Source: Isochrysis galbana (Eukaryota > Haptophyta > Isochrysidales > Isochrysidaceae). From it: 64,000 nt of DNA. This document shows positions 51,057 through 61,838 of this stretch, piece after piece; within the stretch, counting starts at the first letter, position 1; every line of letters starts with the position of its first letter. The stretch is taken from NCBI GenBank assembly GCA_018136815.1, contig CM030941.1:2834984-2898983 (forward strand), read 5' to 3'. The position numbers were made by a program, and so were the translations under genes. The notes below the pieces were generated by a model that saw only the letters and a program-made list of their open reading frames with translations, did not search any database and was not told the origin of the DNA.

Positions 51057-51979
51057 ACAAGGACAAGGAAGGGGAAAGCGTGGGAAAAGAATGGAGCGGT
51101 CAAGCTGAACAAACGGAGAGGGAGCCGCGCACAAGAGAACAAGAAGGCGGGGGGGAGCCGAAAGCGGGCGAGGGGGGCGCGCAGGGGAAAGTCGGAAGGG
51201 AGAGAGAGGTGCGAATGGAGGGCTTAAGGGGGGGGCGCCTCCCTAGGCCTCTAGGGATGAAACCAGTGGATCTCATCCTATCCGCAACAATAAGGGTGCC
51301 GAGGCGTCGACGACAGAGGACAGCTCAGCAGGCCGAGGCCGCAACTAAGCGGAGAAGTAACTCCGTGCAGCTGCCGCCACCCTCTCGCTGGCCTCCCACC
51401 TGCGGATCGGGTGCGCGTGCCCTAGGCGCCCCCAGATTTTTGTTTCCCTAGAGGTCACTCGCTGTTCGCTGTGTTCGCCACTCCTACTCGACGACTATGC
51501 AGACCAAAAGTCATTTCCGCACTCGCGGAATTGACGTCGATATCCCGAGAGCACCGCCTGAGCTTTATAGTCTCCGGCTGAGATTTGATCAAAACTCAAG
51601 GGATTGTAGTTTTGCCCCGTTCAGCGCGAGAGAGCCCGTTCGGCCGGCGCGAAAACCCCGTTCATGCGCGAGAGAGCCCGTTCAGCAGGCGCACGAGCCC
51701 CGTGCATGACCTCGCGTGGGATTTGCCGCTCAGAGGGAAGCAGGCTTGGCAGAAGCTTGCTCGCCGTCGGCGTTAACTGTCTCTCAGAGCCGACGTACAA
51801 ATTGCTAACTTTTGGCCCAGTAGCACCTGGTATGTTTAGAGATAGAAAAGTTGTGACGCGCGTAAGCGCAAGTGAGTGGGTAAGCGAGGAACATGTACAC
51901 ATAGAGTGCTGTGCAAGCATGCCGAACTTTGGCCATGACGCGGGCGGCCGAGCCTAGCGGCATGATGACGGATGACCTC
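51057..51979. other. Intergenic region 3' of the glycosyltransferase gene
   Basis: No supported gene. A GCGCGAGAGAGCCCGTTC unit occurs twice at 51625-51682. A plus-strand reading at 51080-51451 is composed of repeat-like basic sequence. Confidence 0.45.
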
Positions 51980-54847
51980 TTAGCACCAAGATGGAACCTT
52001 TTGCGGCCTTGCATGGCACCACATTCCGCTCGGAATCAAAACTGTGAAGAAAATGTATCGGCGATACACGCAACATCGGGGCCTGAGAGTCACACAGGCG
52101 TTTGCGGTTGTGAAGCTTTCAATATGATGGCAGACCGAGACAAACTCACCAGCACACCAAGTGCCATGCTTACCTCCTCTCCTCGGATCCTTCGCGCCGG
52201 ACGCAGAATGTGTCATCCCCGTTAACGTCAAGATGGTAGCTCCCGTGCCTCTTCCGAACGAGTCGATTGCACGCGCCCATTGCAGACCAGAGCTCTTCTT
52301 TGGCAAGGAGAGCAAAGGCTTCTGCATGAGGTGATCCACAAGATCAGCCTCACTGAGAGTAGCCAATGCAGCCACTTTTGCTAGCAATGGGACGGCTGCG
52401 AGCGCCTCAGTGGCATGGAAGGCGTCAGGTCTGCCTCGCCGTTCCCACTCCATTTCAGTCATATACTCGAGACGCCAGCAGCCCCGAGAGGGCTGGTAGG
52501 CACAGCGGCTCTCGAGTTGGCCGGAAACATTGCGTGGATTGGTTGGTGTCTGCCGATTGGCCGATGAGTACGTCAACGCGGGCAACTGGGCGGCAGGCAG
52601 CTCGCAGAGCGTCTCAGGCAAGACGGCCGTGAGATTGGCGGCGGCTGCTAGCAAGAGCAGGTTCCCAATGAGCAAATCATATTGCAAAGCTGTCGCCGGC
52701 TGGACGACGCCCCGACCGCGACGCCCACCCACTCGCAGGAGACCGCGGCGCCTACCCCAACCCATGGTTTCCGCGACGATCGCATCGGCCTCTGGATACC
52801 ACCACCCGTGGGCCCTCAGCATGGCGCGCCGCGCCCATGCACCCGTGCGCACGGACGCCATGTGGACCATCAAAGAAGGCATTGGCGCGATGGTCGACAG
52901 ACGTTGTGGCCCCCCACGCGAGACGGCCTCCCCCACCATTTCAGCTACAGACATCACTCGCGGCGAGCGTGCTAGTAGTCTTCGATCTGCAAAAGCGGAT
53001 AGAAAGGATGACTCATACGACGCAAAAAAGTGCGTGCTAGCCACGGCAAAGAATGAAACATGAGGATCGGCTTTCAATGCCAGTTGGATCGTGGTCGTTC
53101 TCTCCGCGGGGCGATGGGCAGTAGCCGTCAATGGAGCCGTCGCCGAGCCGTTGGCTCGCAGTGGCCTCATCGGGTACAAGAACGTGAAATCAATAGAGCT
53201 GCTTGGGATCGCTGCTGCTCTGAACACCGATTTAATGTGCCCTTTCGTCGCAAACTCTTCCGTCGCATTCCACTTGACATACCGTCTTGCACCACCATAT
53301 CTAGACTGCAAGCACGTATGGGGAGCAGGGAGGAGGTGTGTGCATGGGGTAGGCAATTATCCACGCACGTATGCGTGAAGACCAACGATGGTGGATAAGA
53401 AATCGTCGCACCTCGAAGAACGCAATCGCACCAACATAGTATGGCCGCCCAATGATGGAAGAGATGACCACGTCGTTCATGATTGTTTGCTCATCAGAAT
53501 TGGAGAAGAAGGGGGGCCGGGCCCACTTGACCACCTCAGCCACTTTCTCTGGATGAAACATGAAGGTATCAATCCGCCGAAACATCTCCTCCAAAACCCA
53601 CGCGACACCGGAGCCTGGTGAGGCGCCCTGCGAGGTCAAGGCACAGGTTTGATGTGGTGGGCGCACATTTCACCTTCATAAGACCGCCGTCCCAGCGAGT
53701 GCGGGCTTTTGGTTTGTAGGGGTTGTACGGTGACTGATGATATTTGGGCGACTTTTTCGGCGCGGATTCGGACGTACGCGAGATATCGGCCTTACCTGCA
53801 CGTAAAATACTCCGGCATTGATGTAAGGCGTGTCGTGCTGAGTGACCAGATGCGCATGGCGGTAATGGCTCTTCAACTTTGGGTATGGATTGTCAAACCA
53901 GGCGACATCAGCATCCGTCTGCAGCACGTTGATCCCATGCTCCACAGCAAGGCGATGGACAAGGTGCTTACGGATGTGATAAAAGTAGAAACGCATGTCC
54001 CAATACCTAAAGGGTAGGATAAGCAGGTAATGATTAGCTCTGTCGGGTGGCGTTCGCCCCGAAACACCGTCGCGGCATTGGAGCGCCCAACCGAACTAGG
54101 CCGCCCTCACTTTCTAATGCATTCGGAAGTGACGTGGGGCTTTGTGGTCGGAATGGAGGAGGACCATACGCACGCCAGATCAGGTAGTGCCGATCGAATC
54201 TTAGCGCAGCTTTCGCCAGAGTCCGACACGTACAGCGTGTGCCTGAGACGCAGCGCCCAGAACTGCAACACCGTGTTCAGCGCAGTAGGAGAGGCAAACG
54301 CTGAGGCGTCCCCACAAATCAGGATGATCTCGCCGAGGAATGCAACTTGTTCTACAACTCGGGCGAGAACTCCGGGTTTCTCCACGTCTACACCAGATAG
54401 AGTGAAGTTTGGAAGCAGTCCTGCCGACTCGAACTTGCTCGAGTTGTTGCGATGCCTGCGGCGTGAAGCCTCGCGGCTTCCATGCACCCCTGCACCCAGC
54501 CTAAGCTCGGCAAGGTGCTTGTCGGCCACGCGCCGCTCCCGGCTGGGCGACGCGCCAGATCGTAGGCGCACATCGTCCCTGCCGGCAGCCGAGAGCGTCC
54601 AGCCTCGCAAGGGCGCGCCTGCTTGGGAGGGAGGGCCGGCTGCACCTATTCGTCTCGGCTGCCTCGCCCCCTCTCTCTCCCTCTCCCACTGGGGTCCGCT
54701 CGTATTACGAGTGTGGGCGGCGTCGCGGGAGGCGATCGTGAGCACGAGCAGCGTGTGCGAGGACAATAGCGCGCCACGCGCACCGCTCCACGCTAGCGCA
54801 AGCAGCACCCGACTCACTCGCCGAGAGGCGGACCGCAGCGCGCCCAT
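51980..54847 (-). CDS. Membrane-anchored nucleotide-diphospho-sugar transferase with DxD motif
   Basis: Exons on the minus strand are 54847-54111, 54006-53796, 53627-53412 and 53305-51980. Introns are 104, 168 and 106 bp with GT-AG ends, and all phases agree; the product is 829 residues. Met at 54847 (MGALRSASRRVSR) is chosen because it precedes a hydrophobic anchor (about 14-42), implying type II topology in the Golgi or ER. The catalytic region has CIRKYWDMRFYFYHIRKHLV, VLQTDADVAWFDNPYP (DxD at 277-279, binding the metal and nucleotide sugar) and YINAGVFYVQ, then FFSNSDEQTIMNDV. This order fits the nucleotide-diphospho-sugar transferase family of plant RRA/XEG113-like enzymes. An alternative 132-bp intron (52173-52042, donor GAG|GTAAGC) would remove 44 codons in frame near the end. 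The sugar and acceptor are unknown. Confidence 0.8.
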
Positions 54848-55161
54848 CAGCCGCGTAACAGTTCCGTCAAAAGTGAGCCATCGACTGTAACACTTTAAAT
54901 AGAGTAGAGTAGTCATACCGTCATATATTTTGAAAATTCTAGTAATAGTAAGTAGTACTATACTCTATACTACTACTATAATCCATACCACCAGTCAGAG
55001 GCCGAAAGCAATTTGGTTTGAATTGGGTGACATATTGGATCATAGATTACAATGAAATAGGTCAGTGCTTCGCCTTCTTCGCCTCTTCGCCATCCTCCAT
55101 CCTTTCACGAAACTTTCACCTATTGCATCCGTCCCTTCGTCCCTTCCTTGGCCGCTGCCTC
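54848..55161. other. AT-rich region upstream of the glycosyltransferase gene
   Basis: 54900-55050 is markedly AT-rich with ACTACTATA-type repeats. It is the likely promoter area of the minus-strand gene, but no specific site is identified. The left 8-bp target duplication of the next element is 55154-55161. Confidence 0.5.
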
Positions 55162-55598
55162 CTAAGTTGTTCCACCGTATAGCGGTTCGACCGGGTCTTG
55201 AGAGGCTTCACCCGGTACCGGTACCGGTACCGGTACGGTACCGTACCTGTGGTACTTAGTACTTATTATAATACTCTAATTATACCATTAGATACTCTTA
55301 GTGTATGTACATACAGACAGCTACACAACATACGCAATACGCCCACCGCCCACACCGAGGGATCGCCGTCCACGCGCTCCCGCCATGCTCGCTATGAGCT
55401 ATGAGAACTCCTCCTCCTGCTCCTCCTCCCCCTTCCCTCTTCCTCCGTTGGGGGATCTTCAACTTCAATCTCCATTTCCTCTTCCCACTCGAGCACAACG
55501 CACAGCCCTCCCGGCTACCATACTGTACGCACCACCGGGTCCGGCGGACCCGGTACCGGTTGACCGGTACCGGTACCGGTACCTGTGGAACAACTTAG
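55162..55598. mobile_element. 437-bp MITE with perfect 8-bp target-site duplication
   Basis: The ends CTAAGTTGTTCCAC and GTGGAACAACTTAG are perfect 14-bp inverted repeats. They are flanked by GCTGCCTC on both sides (55154-55161 and 55599-55606). Just inside each end lie (GGTACC)n blocks, so the subterminal regions are also self-complementary. The interior has no transposase. An 8-bp duplication is typical of hAT elements (also possible for Merlin); the terminal bases do not fit the usual hAT start closely. Confidence 0.88.
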
Positions 55599-55606
55599 GC
55601 TGCCTC

Positions 55607-56252
55607 CGTTGGCGTTAGTTATGGGGCGGTGGGCGGTCAAACAGCTATTTTAACTTCTCTAATGGTGAAAATTGACCGAGTCAAGATTGAGGATTCATTA
55701 CAAGATTTTTGGATATGATGAAAGGCTAGGTGTAACGGGCACATATCCGGTGATCGTTGGGCCCCAGACCCCCCACGGTAGCCCCCACAGCCACAGCGCG
55801 ATGCGTAACATCATTATTAGTTGGCGGTGCTGTGGTCTGCAGCTCCCCATGGGGGGGGGGCAACATGGCTGCCTTGGGTGGTGTGACCGGGGCCACGGGC
55901 CGCGTGGCGCGACCGGAGTCGCACGCACCTGCGCGGCCTAAGAGGGTGGACGCGGTCGCGGTCGCTTCGAGCTTCGACTACTCAATGGGCGGGGCTGGGG
56001 AGCCGCCCTCGACGGGGGGGCCGAAGGAGAGGAGGGGAGCGCCGGCGCGCTCAATGGCAACCAACTATAAAGTAAGTTGTCAATTCGCATGTCGAGCCAG
56101 TGGCCACACTCGATCCGTCAGGGTCAGGGGGGGGGACTCGAGTGCGCTGGTACTGGCGCCCAAATATCCCACTTGCCACATGTATCTAGAGATAACCATT
56201 TGCAAATATCCGCCCAAATATCGCGATGGATATCCTGGCCTATCCCTATCTT
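55607..56252. other. Intergenic region
   Basis: No gene supported. A G9-10 run is near 55851-55860. Readings on the plus strand here have no recognisable domain. Confidence 0.45.
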
Positions 56253-56880
56253 CTATCTTCCAACCATCGTGAAGCCCCGCAATAGACCTCTAATGGCATT
56301 GGGTGGAACAGGAAGCAGTTCCGAATCCGAAATAAAATTCACTTTGACGATACACATGTGCCCTACATCATCACAGTCGTCGCGCAACGACAGATGCGTG
56401 CAACGCGGCGGATAAACCACGGGCGAAGATTCAGACGTGCGTCTCCAGACTGGAAGTTCAAGCTTCAACACACACAGCTGATCCAGGTCGACGTAGGCTG
56501 TTCGCATCCATTGACGGCACACATTAGCAAAACTTTGCCGACCGTCACGGCGCGTGGGGTGGGGGGTGGGAGGCAGGAAATGGGGAGAATCCACCTCGGG
56601 GAGGATCCGCCCAGGTAAACAGCGGATTCGATGCCCTCCGGACCAAACGCCAGCTGCCCAGGCAGTGAACATTCGACGAAGAGGACGTCCCCCCCGTACA
56701 TCATTGCAGTGCCCTCGCTACTCCAACCAAGCATGGGAAAACCTCTTGTTAGACAGCCATCAGCCGGAGGCGAAGCGGAGCCTGACGTAGCGGCGAGTGC
56801 GATGCACGACCCACGATTCGCGCCATAGCGCAACCTGCGCCGCGAGAGCCTCATAGATGTGCTGAGCGTCCATAGCTCGC
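56253..56880 (-). other. Possible unrecognised gene, exon structure unresolved
   Basis: Two overlapping minus-strand readings have protein-like composition: 56854-56465, with MMYGGDVLFVECSLPGQLAF, and 56672-56253, with RQWMRTAYVDLDQLCVLKLE and VGHMCIVKVNFISDSELLPV. They are in different frames and could be exons of one gene downstream of eIF5A, but I could not find a convincing splice pair and recognise no family. Confidence 0.3.
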
Positions 56881-56906
56881 GCGTCCAATGATTACCAAGA
56901 AGGGAT

Positions 56907-57674
56907 TTAGTTGGTCATCACCTTGGTGTCAATCACCTGCTCGATGCCGCAGGCCATCAGGACGACGATGTAGAAGTCCTTCTCCTCAGCAAGCAGATCG
57001 CGGATACGCTTCGACAGGACATCGGCATCGGGCGGGGGCATGGGCATGGCATCGGGGATCTTCAGGTCGTCGCGAGTGTTGCCATCAGAATCCATGACGG
57101 AGAGGAAGCCGTCATCATCAACATCCATGCACTGGTACTCAACCTTCTTGACGAAGGGAGCGTAGGTGGTGTGCGAGGCCGGGACAAGGTCCTCGCACTG
57201 TAGGGAGCGGAGGGTATGGAAAGAGGTGCGTCAGTTGAGCATCGGAGACCCCCATCCCTATGAGAGAGACCATCTAGAGATGACACTGCAGCAGGGCCGT
57301 AAGCACGAGCAGACCTTCTTGCCAGTGAAGATGTCGTTGGCGACGAAGTGGCACTTCGCGTGACCGTGCTTGCCGGTCTTGGACGAGGAGACATCCGTGA
57401 CCTTGCACGGGCGTCCCTGAGGTCGAGGTGCACGGGGCAGCAAATGTCAACAAAGGGGTCGCTGACAGCCTGGGAGACCCAGTCCGAGCAGCTCTAAGCT
57501 GAACGGAGCAACGGAGCGCATGCAGAGAAGCTTGTCGTGTCCCTGAGTAGCAGGTTCCTCGGAAACGCCTACCTTGATCATAATGTGGCCACCCTTGCGG
57601 ATCTGACCCGCCTCAATGGGGTAGGAGTCGGCGGCGCCGGCATCCTGCGTCTCGAAGGTCTCGTCCTCAGCCAT
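56907..57674 (-). CDS. eIF5A: Translation factor eIF5A, three exons
   Basis: Exons on the minus strand are 57674-57573, 57416-57315 and 57197-56907, with introns of 156 and 117 bp (GT-AG, phase 0). The product is 164 residues. The N-terminus [20 protein letters not shown], then [19 protein letters not shown], then [20 protein letters not shown], is unmistakable eIF5A. The Lys in GKHGHAK is the hypusine site made by deoxyhypusine synthase and hydroxylase. The C-terminal OB-fold follows, with [20 protein letters not shown] and DLKIPD. The final helix ([20 protein letters not shown]) is family-typical. eIF5A helps the ribosome through Pro-rich and other stalling sequences and in termination. Length matches the usual ~157 residues. 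Each intron falls between whole codons of conserved blocks, so the model is secure. Confidence 0.95.
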
Positions 57675-58150
57675 GGTAGAACAGTCCTGCAAGGGTTGGC
57701 GAGCAGCGAGGGATCTGTGAGTGACAGCCTGAGCGAGCGGATTCAGGATGTGCGTGCGCCACAGATAAGGCTGCCCCACGCGGAGCACTCGCAACCTCTC
57801 CCTCAGTGGCCTTCCCTCTCTGGCAGCCCTGCGACTGGCAGCAGCTTGGCCACTCGCTGAAGCGAGGAAGGGGGGGAAAGGGGGGAGGACCTTCCTGGGT
57901 GGAATGGGCAAGGGCTGCCGCGGCGGCAGCGCGAGCCGGTGCGGCCCGCGTTCCCCCCTTCCCCTGCTGCCTACTTCTGCGCGCACAGCCGCTCCTTCCC
58001 TCCCTCCGGCCCCACCCCAGCCACCCATCTCTCCCCCCTTCTCCCTCCCTCACCCCACCCCAGCCGCACGTGCCGGCGACGAGGGCCTCCACTACCCTCT
58101 CTCTCTCTCTCTTTCCCTTTTGGCGTGTGCTCTCTCTGCCTTCTCTTCCC

Positions 58151-58184
<34 letters not shown>

Positions 58185-58639
58185 CCACCTACTCTCGCCC
58201 TTCCCCCTCTCCCCCCTCCCTTTCTCTCTCTCTCTCCCCTCCCCTCTCCCTCTCCCCGCCCCCCCTTCCTCTCCCTTCTGTGGGGGGAAGAGGGGGCGGA
58301 GGCGGTGAAGGAGGGGGGGGGGGGGGGGGGGCGGGGGGGGGTGAAGGAACGCGCCCCCCCCCCCCCCCCCCCCCCCTCCTCTCCCCCCCCTTTCTCCCCC
58401 CCCTTTCCCTTCCCCCCCCCCCCCCCCCCCCGCCCCCCCTTCTCCCCCCCGCGCGCGCGTTCCCCGCGCGCCCCGCCGGAGGAACTCTCCGTTTAGGACA
58501 ACCCACCACAAATAAACTTTAAAGAGGTGGATAGGCCGAGCTTTGATAAAGTTATAAGGGGCCGGGGGGCCGGGGCCCCCCGCATGGTGTCTTGGTGTCG
58601 GGCCCCCTCCGGTACATATCTCCTGAAGAGTAGTCGCGC
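57675..58639. repeat. Upstream of eIF5A: CT-rich and homopolymer G/C tracts
   Basis: 57700-57960 is the probable eIF5A promoter and 5' leader. From 58100 the sequence is CT-rich with (CT)n near 58100-58185, then G runs (58312-58341) and C runs of up to about 20 (58352-58431). Proline- and glycine-rich readings across it are artefacts. Confidence 0.8.
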
Positions 58640-58745
58640 TGTCGCGCTTAACTAAGTGTATACTTAGTTCGCTCATGGGGGGGCACAAGCCCCTCTTCAC
58701 TCCTCCCTTGCCATGGCGGAGGAACCACCGATGCGCCTGTGTCGA
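58640..58745 (-). mobile_element. 3' fragment of the SINE-like family (minus orientation)
   Basis: Starts TAACTAAGTGTATACTTAGT, then the CATGGGGGGGCACAAGCCC box and GCCATGGCGGAGGAACCACC, aligning with 31160-31250. The 5' part is missing. Confidence 0.7.
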
Positions 58746-58888
58746 ACACGCGATGACTACAGGCTCATAGGCAGAGGACCGTTCGATCGAGCCGGCAGCT
58801 GACGCGGTCGTGAGCAAGGGTCGTTGATTGTTGCTTGCGGGAAGATGTCTGACAGATCATAGTAAGAGTCGGGTCTGAGAGTGTCTGT

Positions 58889-60948
58889 GACGGATCGAGC
58901 ATGTCCACGGGCTCGATATGCGATGATTCGGAAGGGAGGCGATCGGCGGAAGGCGCGGCGAAGGAGGCCGGGAGTGATGGAATGACGGGCTGGACCACCT
59001 CCTCAGTCCTCAGCAGAGGAAGGCGGGAGGACGGGCTTGGGCGAGGGCGAGCGCGACGACGGAGCGGACATGGCTGGGCGGATCGGGATGGATAGGCTAG
59101 GGCTGAGGGATTGGTGAGGTTTGGTATTGAGGTAGTGTTGAGAACGAGGGACGAGAACGGGAACGAGGACGAGAACGAGAGCGACGAACGAAGAACGAAA
59201 GACGACAGACGGCTAGAGGCCGATGGACCGACAAGATGACACTACACTCACGTCAACACTCTCCACACTAACGTATCCCTATCACGGAACGCACAGGAAC
59301 CCGCTGGCAGACCGAACAAGGAAGAGAATGCCGACAAGAGAGCGACGGGGCGACGGACGATCCGACGGGGCGACAGTTACGCACAGGAATAAGGAGGGAA
59401 TCTTTCGAAAACCCTTAAGTGATTTGATGAAGACCGAAGTAAAATAGCGCCACGATATAATTCAACGGCCAACACCTGAGGGGGAATCAGGGTCACACAT
59501 GGGGGCGGTTCCTTGCACCGGCGATACCTGATCGCTAGGGCCAGGTCAGAGTTTCGCGCCGGACCCCCCAAAGTTTCGCGTGAAAGTTTCGCAAAAGTTG
59601 CTCACCGGCTAGCCAAGTTTCACAAAAGTTTCGCGTAGTTTCCTCGGATTACGGATTACGGGTTATTGTTATTGGTTGTTGACAAGTTGTTATGTGGAGC
59701 TGCTTGTTATTATTGCGCACGCACACCATCGGACATGGTAGTAATAGTAGGTAGTAGCACAGTAGTAGTAGCAGCAGCATCAGCAACAGCAACAACAACA
59801 ACAACAGCGTAGCAACAACAGCAGCGTAGCATCAGCAGTAGCAGCAGTAGCATCAACAAGAGCAGCAGCAGTATTATTGGATGGAGCTCACTACTCCCGA
59901 TTAAATTCCCACGTTAATATTCAACATACATTGTCTCACGCCAGTGGACGTCGTCCCACAGGCCGGTGGCCTCGACAGCGACGCACGCGCTAACGACTAA
60001 CGAGCGAGAGCGACCGGAGAGAGAGGTAGCACGGAGACGGAGAGACCAACCACGGAATATCTTTAGACCGGAGAACATTTTGGACGAAATCCCTTCCGTC
60101 GGCCGAGGTGAGGAGGACGGAGAGAGAGAGGGGAGAGAGAGAGTCTCACAGAGCGACTGCAGACGAGCGTGAAGTCGAAGTCGTGTCTGTTTATTATTTC
60201 CTTAAACGAGCCAACACTTATAGTAACAGCAAAAACAAAATTCGAATCGCAAATTTCGAGACCAAAATCTGCAAACCTGGGCTTGAGACCATGCGGAATC
60301 CGAATGTGTGTGTCTTGGGTGTCAGTAGCAACACGGGGAACTGTTCAATTGTGAGTGCGGGCCCGTACTTACACGAATATTCATGCCTACGGCCTTCAGC
60401 TTCGTCTGAAGGGCAGGAATACAACAAGGTGCAAGGTGAGAGCCGCCACGGGGAAGCCGCTCGCTTCGTGACGATGACCGCATTGGAAATGACCTCAAGA
60501 CTGCGTGAATAATGTCATGAAAATCATAATAATTAGCTTTGGCGGCTGGGTGGGCGCGGCCGGCATGCGCAAGCAAAATCCCCACCCCCCCCTCCCCCGG
60601 CCCCCGGAGTTTCGCGCAAGTTGCGCATAATGGGCGATTTTGAGCCCAAATTTCGCGAAAGTTTTTTCCCCACAGAAGTGGCCCAAGTTTCGAAATGAGT
60701 TTCACGAAACTCTGACCTGGCCCTACTGATCGCGCGACTTAGCCTAAAACGCGAGGAGCACACAAGGAGGTAAGCCAGGTGAGTGAGGGGCAAGCAGGCG
60801 GCAAGGGAGGCGACAAAGGAGGCGAGGGCAACAAGGGCGAATGGACGAATGTAGGATCCTGCGACGGTGACTAGTGACTAGCCTGCAAGGAGGGGACATA
60901 GAAACGCAGACAACTTCTAAAACAAAAAGGTCGATCGCGGATGCGACA
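58889..60948 (-). mobile_element. 5' LTR, leader and gag start of the TGTCGCATC element, interrupted
   Basis: Inverted counterpart of 36511-37370. Read on the minus strand, LTR sequence runs from TGTCGCATCCGCGATCGAC at 60948 to 60726, is broken by a DNA transposon (59536-60725), and resumes at 59535 to the gag start codon at 59071. The gag-like reading is frameshifted by about 7 extra bases near 59010. It ends near 58889, where it diverges from the other copy. Confidence 0.75.
59536..60725. mobile_element. hAT-type non-autonomous DNA transposon (1190 bp)
   Basis: Terminal inverted repeats begin TAGGGCCAGGTCAGAGTTTC at both ends (21 of 23 bases agree). The target-site duplication CTGATCGC is at 59528-59535 and 60726-60733. 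The TAGGG start fits the YARNG consensus and the 8-bp duplication fits hAT. Subterminal regions carry many AGTTTCGCG-type repeats in both orientations, as transposase-binding regions of hAT elements do. The interior has (AGC)n/(AAC)n microsatellites at 59755-59870 and no transposase reading. The uninterrupted target is preserved in the paralogous LTR at about 36720-36735. Confidence 0.9.
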
Positions 60949-61560
60949 CCCCCTTGCTAGAATTCGAGCGTCCACGCGAGGGAAACAACGAAAGGGAAAG
61001 ATAAAAACAGAACAAGGTGAGTAGGCGGAGGCAAACGGAAGAAAGCGAGAAGGATCGAGAAACGACGAGAAGCAACGAGAATATCGACAAGAATATCAAC
61101 GAGGAAGGAGACAGGATTTTGACCACACCCGTCCGGACGAGAAGGTGTAGAATCGGCGGCCGGCGCGGCAGACCGCAGGACTCAACGTAGTGACCCACCC
61201 GCTTCTCTCTTTTACGAGAGTTTTACCTGGGTGTTGGGCAGTGTGGTCAGATCCACCCAGTCACAACGCGGCCTTTCCTGTGCTCTTCGTCGAGATATCT
61301 GTCGGCGGTTACCTTTTTGAAACACGGACGTGGACGATAACATCACGCACGGCCCCCAAGGGAGATCGATCCTCCGTGGTCGAAAGGGGGGAAACTCGGC
61401 GACCGCGGGGGGGAAATTCGGCGACCGCGGGGGGAACTGGAAAGGAATTCCCGTACGTTCCCGTACCCTGATCAAATGTAAACGACGGCGAAGAGAGATA
61501 TCGTAGAGAGCGTGACAGTCGCGACTGTCAGAAGAACGCAGAGGGTGTATCGAGCAGAGA
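60949..61560. other. Intergenic region with a ~95-bp direct repeat
   Basis: 61150-61244 resembles 61931-62025 (shared ATCGGCGGC, GACCCACCCGCTTCTC-like and TTTTAC...GGGTGTTG blocks). A short GGCGACCGCGGGGGG tandem is at 61396-61436. No gene supported. Confidence 0.45.
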
Positions 61561-61838
61561 GACGAGGGCGCGATCCGATGGGAGCCGCAATATGCGCGAA
61601 GCCTTTGATGAAACGGCGGTAGTACGAGCACAGCCCGAGGAACGAGCGGACCTTCTCGAGCGAATCAATGTGACACGGGTCAATTGAGCGCACCGCCTCG
61701 ATTTTCTTGGGGTCCATCTCTAGGCCACGTCGGGAGACAATGTGGCCTAGGTATTCTCCCTTGATCGCGAAGAGGAGGCACTTCGTCGCCTTGCACGACA
61801 GCCGAACCTGGAAACAGAGACTTGGAACCTGGAACCTG
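61560..61838 (-). pseudogene. Ty3/gypsy reverse transcriptase thumb fragment
   Basis: The minus-strand reading carries VRLSCKATKCLLFAIKGEYL, GHIVSRRGLEMDPKKIEAVR, then SLEKVRSFLGLCSYYRRFIK and GFAHIAAPI. This is the classic end of Ty3/gypsy reverse transcriptase (FLGH, D-P-x-K-x-x-A-I, LRSFLGLxxYYRRFI). Upstream catalytic blocks and downstream RNase H are absent. The sequence preceding it ends in a pyrimidine stretch and CAG, like a splice acceptor. Confidence 0.85.

Noticed and set aside
58092..58817. 241-residue Gly-rich reading upstream of eIF5A
   Set aside because: Product of G/C homopolymer tracts and a SINE-like fragment.
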